The position numbers and the translations under genes were made by a program. Below the pieces are notes generated by a model. That model saw nothing but the letters and a program-made list of their open reading frames with translations, had not been told where the DNA came from and searched no databases. 26,270 bases of DNA from JAIVJN01 sp036732565 (lineage in GTDB: Bacteria > Acidobacteriota > Vicinamibacteria > Vicinamibacterales > UBA2999), in assembly GCA_036732565.1 (NCBI GenBank), contig DAINCF010000021.1, positions 1 to 26,270 of the forward strand, in the 5' to 3' direction. Below, in pieces: positions 23,731 through 26,270 of this stretch. How positions within the stretch are numbered: the stretch's first letter is position 1; the number at the start of each line of letters is the position of its first letter.

Positions 23731-23776
23731 GCGTTGCGAAAGTGCCGGTCGCTACGTAAACCCAATTTCGCAACGC
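23731..23776. repeat. Inverted repeat between phosphoesterase and symporter operons
   Basis: GCGTTGCGAAA (23731-23741) and TTTCGCAACGC (23766-23776) form a perfect 11-base stem with a 24-base loop. It lies between the ActP stop and the phosphoesterase start (both minus strand) and could terminate or insulate the symporter operon, although no T-run follows. The loop and right arm (GCTACGTA..CAATTTCGCAACG) resemble the right end of the long inverted repeats at 1-105 and 19328-19434, suggesting a decayed relative. Confidence 0.65.
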
Positions 23777-23780
23777 GCTC

Positions 23781-25340
23781 TTATCGCTGAGCCGGCTCGT
23801 TCTCGTGCGTCTCCAGGCCGGTGTGAACGCGTCGCTCGACCTCGGCGAACCGAGCCGCGGCTTCGGGCTCTGGCCAGAGCCAGGCGACGACGATGGCCAC
23901 GGCGAATGCGAGCGGGATCGAGATGAGGCCGGGATTGCGCAGTGGAAACCAGGCCTCGCTGTTCTTGAGGATGTCGATCTGAATCGTTGGTGAGGCGTAG
24001 ATCAGCAACAGGCTCGACGCGGTGCCGACCAGCATGCTGACTTGCGCGGCTCTGGTCGTGAAGCGCCGCCAGAACATCGAGAGCACGAGCGCGGGAAAGT
24101 TGGCGCTGGCCGCGATCGCAAACGCGAGGCCCACCATGTAGGCCACGTTCTGTCCCTTGAACGCGATGCCGAGCACGATGGCGAGGATGCCGAGCAGGAT
24201 GGTGGCACCGCGTGCCACCCGGATCTCTTCGTGCTCGCTCGCGACGCCGTGCCGGACGACGTTGACCCAGAGATCGTGCGAGAGCGTGGCTGCCCCCGCG
24301 AGCGTCAGGCCGGCGACGACCGCCAGGATGGTCGCGAACGCCACCGCGGAGATGAAGCCGAGGAACGCCTCGCCGCCGACCGCCTGCGCGAGCAAGGGCG
24401 CCGCCATGTTGCCGCCGGCATCCATCGCCCGAATCGCCGGCTGGCCAACCAGCACCATCGCGCCGAAGCCGAGGACGAACGTCAGCAGATAGAAGAAGCC
24501 GATGAACGCCGTGGCGTAGCTGACCGAGGCGCGTGCCGTGCGCGCGTCGGGCACGGTGTAGAAGCGCATCAGAATATGTGGCAGGCCAGCGGTGCCGAGC
24601 ATCAGCGCCAGGCCGAGCGAGATCGCGTCGAGCGGATCCGACACCAGCCGCCCTGGGCCGAGCACCGCGACGCCGTATTGCTCGGACGCGGCGCGGAACA
24701 GCGCCAGAGGACTGAAGCCGAAACGCGCGAGCGCCATGATGGCCAGCAGCAGCGCGCCCAGCAACAGCAGCACCGCCTTCACGATCTGCACCCAGGTCGT
24801 CGCAATCATGCCGCCGAAGAGGACGTAGGCGAGCATGACGATGCCGACGATCGTGACGGCGAGCTCGTAAGGCATGCCGAAGAGCAGGCGAATGAGATTG
24901 CCCGCGCCCACCATCTGCGCAATCAGGTAGAACGCCACCACCGCCAGGGATCCCACGGCCGCCGCCACGCGCACTGGCGCCTGTCGCAGCCGGAACGCGA
25001 CCACATCCGCAAACGTGTACTTGCCCAGATTGCGCAGCGGCTCGGCGATCAGGAACATCACCACCGGCCAGCCGACGAGGAAGCCGATGGAGTAGATCAG
25101 GCCGTCGAAACCCGACAGTGCCACGAGCCCGGCGATGCCGAGGAAGCTGGCCGCGCTCATGTAGTCGCCGGCCAGTGCCATCCCGTTCTGCAGGGCGGTG
25201 AGGCTTCGCCCTGCCGCGTAGAACTGCTCGGCACTCTTCGTGCGGCGAGCCGCGACGAAGGTGATGCCCAGCGACAATGCGATGAAGATGAAGAACCCGG
25301 CGATCGTCAGCAGGTTGGGCTCGCCCATCGCGCCGGTCAC
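23781..25340 (-). CDS. actP: ActP-type sodium:solute (acetate) symporter
   Basis: This 519-residue sodium:solute symporter-family permease has about 13 membrane helices. Typical ActP stretches are SLGITFVAARRTKSAEQFYAAGR, the helix-breaking LAGDYMSAASFLGIAG, GKYTFADVVAFRL, FGGMIATTWVQIVKAVLL and GTAGLPHILMRFYTV. It imports acetate or similar short carboxylates with Na+ or H+ across the inner membrane. The GTG at 25340 overlaps the DUF485 stop in GTGA; an ATG 12 bases later (25328) is an alternative. The DUF485-ActP pair is the standard YjcH-ActP arrangement of enterobacteria, but acs is not seen here; instead an ECF sigma factor precedes it. Acetate is the best guess; pyruvate or propionate are possible. 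Confidence 0.92.
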   Translation of the reverse strand: MTGAMGEPNLLTIAGFFIFIALSLGITFVAARRTKSAEQFYAAGRSLTALQNGMALAGDYMSAASFLGIAGLVALSGFDGLIYSIGFLVGWPVVMFLIAEPLRNLGKYTFADVVAFRLRQAPVRVAAAVGSLAVVAFYLIAQMVGAGNLIRLLFGMPYELAVTIVGIVMLAYVLFGGMIATTWVQIVKAVLLLLGALLLAIMALARFGFSPLALFRAASEQYGVAVLGPGRLVSDPLDAISLGLALMLGTAGLPHILMRFYTVPDARTARASVSYATAFIGFFYLLTFVLGFGAMVLVGQPAIRAMDAGGNMAAPLLAQAVGGEAFLGFISAVAFATILAVVAGLTLAGAATLSHDLWVNVVRHGVASEHEEIRVARGATILLGILAIVLGIAFKGQNVAYMVGLAFAIAASANFPALVLSMFWRRFTTRAAQVSMLVGTASSLLLIYASPTIQIDILKNSEAWFPLRNPGLISIPLAFAVAIVVAWLWPEPEAAARFAEVERRVHTGLETHENEPAQR

Positions 25341-25612
25341 GCCTGATCCCGCAGCGCGTCGACCGCTGTGTCGTAGTGTCGATTCGCCCAGCGCACGTAG
25401 ATGCCGATCAACACCCAGGCGGCGAGGATGACGAGGGCGCCGAGCAGGATGCCGACACTCAGGCCGGGCACGACCTGATGCGTCAGAAACGGCTTGTTAT
25501 AGGCCACCAGCAGGATGAAGCCGAAATACAGCACCATCATCGCGACCGTCAGGATCACCGCGATCCGCCATCGCGCCGCGTCGAGCGTCGCGAGCTTTCG
25601 TGCGTGACTCAT
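25337..25612 (-). CDS. DUF485 (YjcH-like) membrane protein, partner of ActP
   Basis: This 91-residue protein has two membrane helices (about 16-40 and 51-76) separated by a short loop with NKPFLTHQVVPGLSVG, and a charged C-terminal tail (RWANRHYD). This is the DUF485 pattern, found beside sodium:solute symporters (E. coli YjcH next to ActP) and thought to be an accessory subunit. The ATG at 25612 was chosen because it overlaps the upstream sigma-factor stop in ATGA; the frame runs 18 codons further upstream but inside the sigma gene. Its own stop overlaps the ActP GTG start. Translation of the three genes is probably coupled. Confidence 0.88.
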   Translation of the reverse strand: MSHARKLATLDAARWRIAVILTVAMMVLYFGFILLVAYNKPFLTHQVVPGLSVGILLGALVILAAWVLIGIYVRWANRHYDTAVDALRDQA

Positions 25613-26184
25613 CGTGCCTTCTCTCCATCCAAGTGTTGCTGCAACCAGGCCCGCGCCCGCTGCCACTCACGCTGCACCGTCCTCAACGACGTTCCCAGCG
25701 CCTGCGCCGTTTCCTCTTCAGTCAGTCCCGCAAACAGCCGGCACTCTGCCACTCGACCCATGCGCTCGTTGAACGTCACGATCGCATCGAGCGCGCCATC
25801 GATCGCCACGATCAGCTCGGCCTGACTGTCGACCGCGATGACGTCTGGATTCAAGACATCCACCGGCCGCCCGCCACCGCGTTTGAGCGCCCGCCTCGCT
25901 CGCGCCGCGTCGACGATCACCTGACGCATGCACCGTGCGGCGATCGCGAGGAAGTGCGCGCGATTCTGCCACTGGAGGCGCGTGTCGTCCGCGAGGCGCA
26001 GATAGGCCTCGTGCACGAGGGCTGTCGCGTTCAGCGTGGCCGGGCCGCCGCGCTGCAACTGGCGGCCCGCGATGGCTCGGAGATGATCGTACACGAGCGG
26101 CCAGACACGATCGAGCGCCGCCGCGTCACCGTGCTGGTGGGCGAGCAGGAGGGATGTGATGTCGTCGGTGCCGGCCACGATCAC
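25609..26184 (-). CDS. ECF RNA polymerase sigma factor, TIGR02999-like
   Basis: With the GTG at 26184 this is a 191-residue cytoplasmic sigma factor. Region 2 has AALDRVWPLVYDHLRAIAGR and the TALVHEAYLRLAD stretch typical of TIGR02999-type ECF factors, followed by FLAIAARCMRQVIVDAARAR. Region 4 (about 120-185) has LTEEETAQALGTSLRTVQRE with the recognition helix, ending in WLQQHLDGEKAR. The GTG was chosen because it overlaps the TGA of the upstream gene (GTGA); the longer frame to 26256 reads into the terminal palindrome. In Acidobacteria these factors often neighbour Ser/Thr kinase genes. Here one heads a symporter unit, overlapping DUF485 in ATGA. No anti-sigma factor gene is visible, and its targets are unknown. 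Confidence 0.88.
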   Translation of the reverse strand: MIVAGTDDITSLLLAHQHGDAAALDRVWPLVYDHLRAIAGRQLQRGGPATLNATALVHEAYLRLADDTRLQWQNRAHFLAIAARCMRQVIVDAARARRALKRGGGRPVDVLNPDVIAVDSQAELIVAIDGALDAIVTFNERMGRVAECRLFAGLTEEETAQALGTSLRTVQREWQRARAWLQQHLDGEKAR

Positions 26185-26270
26185 TTGCCCGCGTGTTTGG
26201 CCAACGCCGCGAACTGGGCCGCGAGCGCTCGTTCGAGATCGGCGTTGGTCGACCAACGCCGATCTCGAAC
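26181..26270 (-). CDS. C-terminal end of an unidentified gene (partial)
   Basis: Only about 29 codons remain before the window edge. The readable end is NADLERALAAQFAALAKHAGK and a TGA (26183-26181), an amphipathic Ala-rich helix with good codon structure. Its stop overlaps the GTG of the sigma factor in GTGA, so it is the upstream member of the sigma-DUF485-ActP operon. The first ten or so codons fall in the terminal palindrome and may be artefactual. Too short to identify. Confidence 0.5.
   Translation of the reverse strand, partial: VRDRRWSTNADLERALAAQFAALAKHAGK
26231..26270. repeat. Perfect 40-bp palindrome at the window end
   Basis: Bases 26231-26250 and 26251-26270 are exact reverse complements with no loop, centred on GTC|GAC. 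The window ends on the last base of the palindrome. This is most likely a fold-back assembly or sequencing artefact at a contig end. A genuine palindrome inside the upstream coding region is less likely. Confidence 0.9.

Noticed and set aside
24042..25346. 434-codon plus-strand frame opposite the ActP gene
   Set aside because: Reads as Arg/His/Glu/Gln-rich sequence with no motif; it is the high-GC shadow of a strongly recognised symporter.
26185..26256. 24-codon extension of the ECF sigma factor
   Set aside because: Begins inside the terminal palindrome and overlaps the plausible upstream coding frame; GTG 26184 fits the overlap pattern of the operon.
1..26270. CRISPR array, rRNA, tRNA, prophage or insertion-sequence genes
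   Set aside because: No regularly spaced direct repeats, no structural RNA signatures, and no transposase or integrase were seen; the S74 domain alone does not indicate a prophage because this exported tail-fibre-like family is common in Acidobacteria.

Overview
The window looks like chromosomal DNA from a high-GC Gram-negative soil-type bacterium. The best guess is Acidobacteriota, probably Vicinamibacteria. Supporting signs are a TonB-dependent receptor with an N-terminal carboxypeptidase-regulatory-like domain, a TIGR02999-type ECF sigma factor, a PEP-CTERM protein, Omp85-type barrel and S74 tail-fibre-like proteins, and two kinds of dispersed palindromic repeat. This placement is inference from gene content, not a phylogenetic result. 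The window starts exactly at a repeat boundary and ends exactly on the last base of a perfect 40-bp palindrome, so it is probably a whole assembled contig.

Layout. 1-157: long inverted repeat and promoter. 158-1722: secreted three-domain beta/gamma-crystallin protein and a Pr6Pr-like membrane protein, facing an exported TraB/GumN-like protein (1702-2424, minus). 2546-4991: histidine kinase and OmpR-type response regulator. 4993-7455 (minus): an 820-residue ECF sigma factor fused through one membrane helix to a large extracytoplasmic domain, divergent from a TonB-dependent receptor (7568-10108). 10105-10794: PEP-CTERM protein. 10900-12507: exported amidase, divergent from a two-gene unit of methylmalonate-semialdehyde dehydrogenase and class III aminotransferase (12642-15512). 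15537-15857: small zinc-ribbon membrane protein. 15947-17545: YbiT-type ABC-F ATPase. 17637-19336: amidohydrolase and DoxX protein, each ending inside a repeat. 19535-20694: frameshifted S74 tail-fibre-like gene. 20722-23658 (minus): phosphoesterase, small basic protein and Omp85-like barrel. 23781-26270 (minus): an unidentified partial gene, ECF sigma factor, DUF485 protein and ActP-type symporter.

Functional links. The aminotransferase and dehydrogenase fit consecutive steps from beta-alanine or a similar omega-amino acid to acetyl-CoA or propionyl-CoA. DUF485 plus ActP form a standard small-carboxylate uptake pair, here placed unusually downstream of an ECF sigma factor with three successive stop/start overlaps. 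The most novel candidate is the membrane-tethered sigma factor next to its receptor: it could collapse the three-protein FecA-FecR-FecI logic into two proteins. Genes are tightly packed. All five convergent pairs overlap or lie within 27 bp, there is no intergenic stretch over 300 bp, and no rRNA, tRNA, CRISPR, transposase or integrase was seen.
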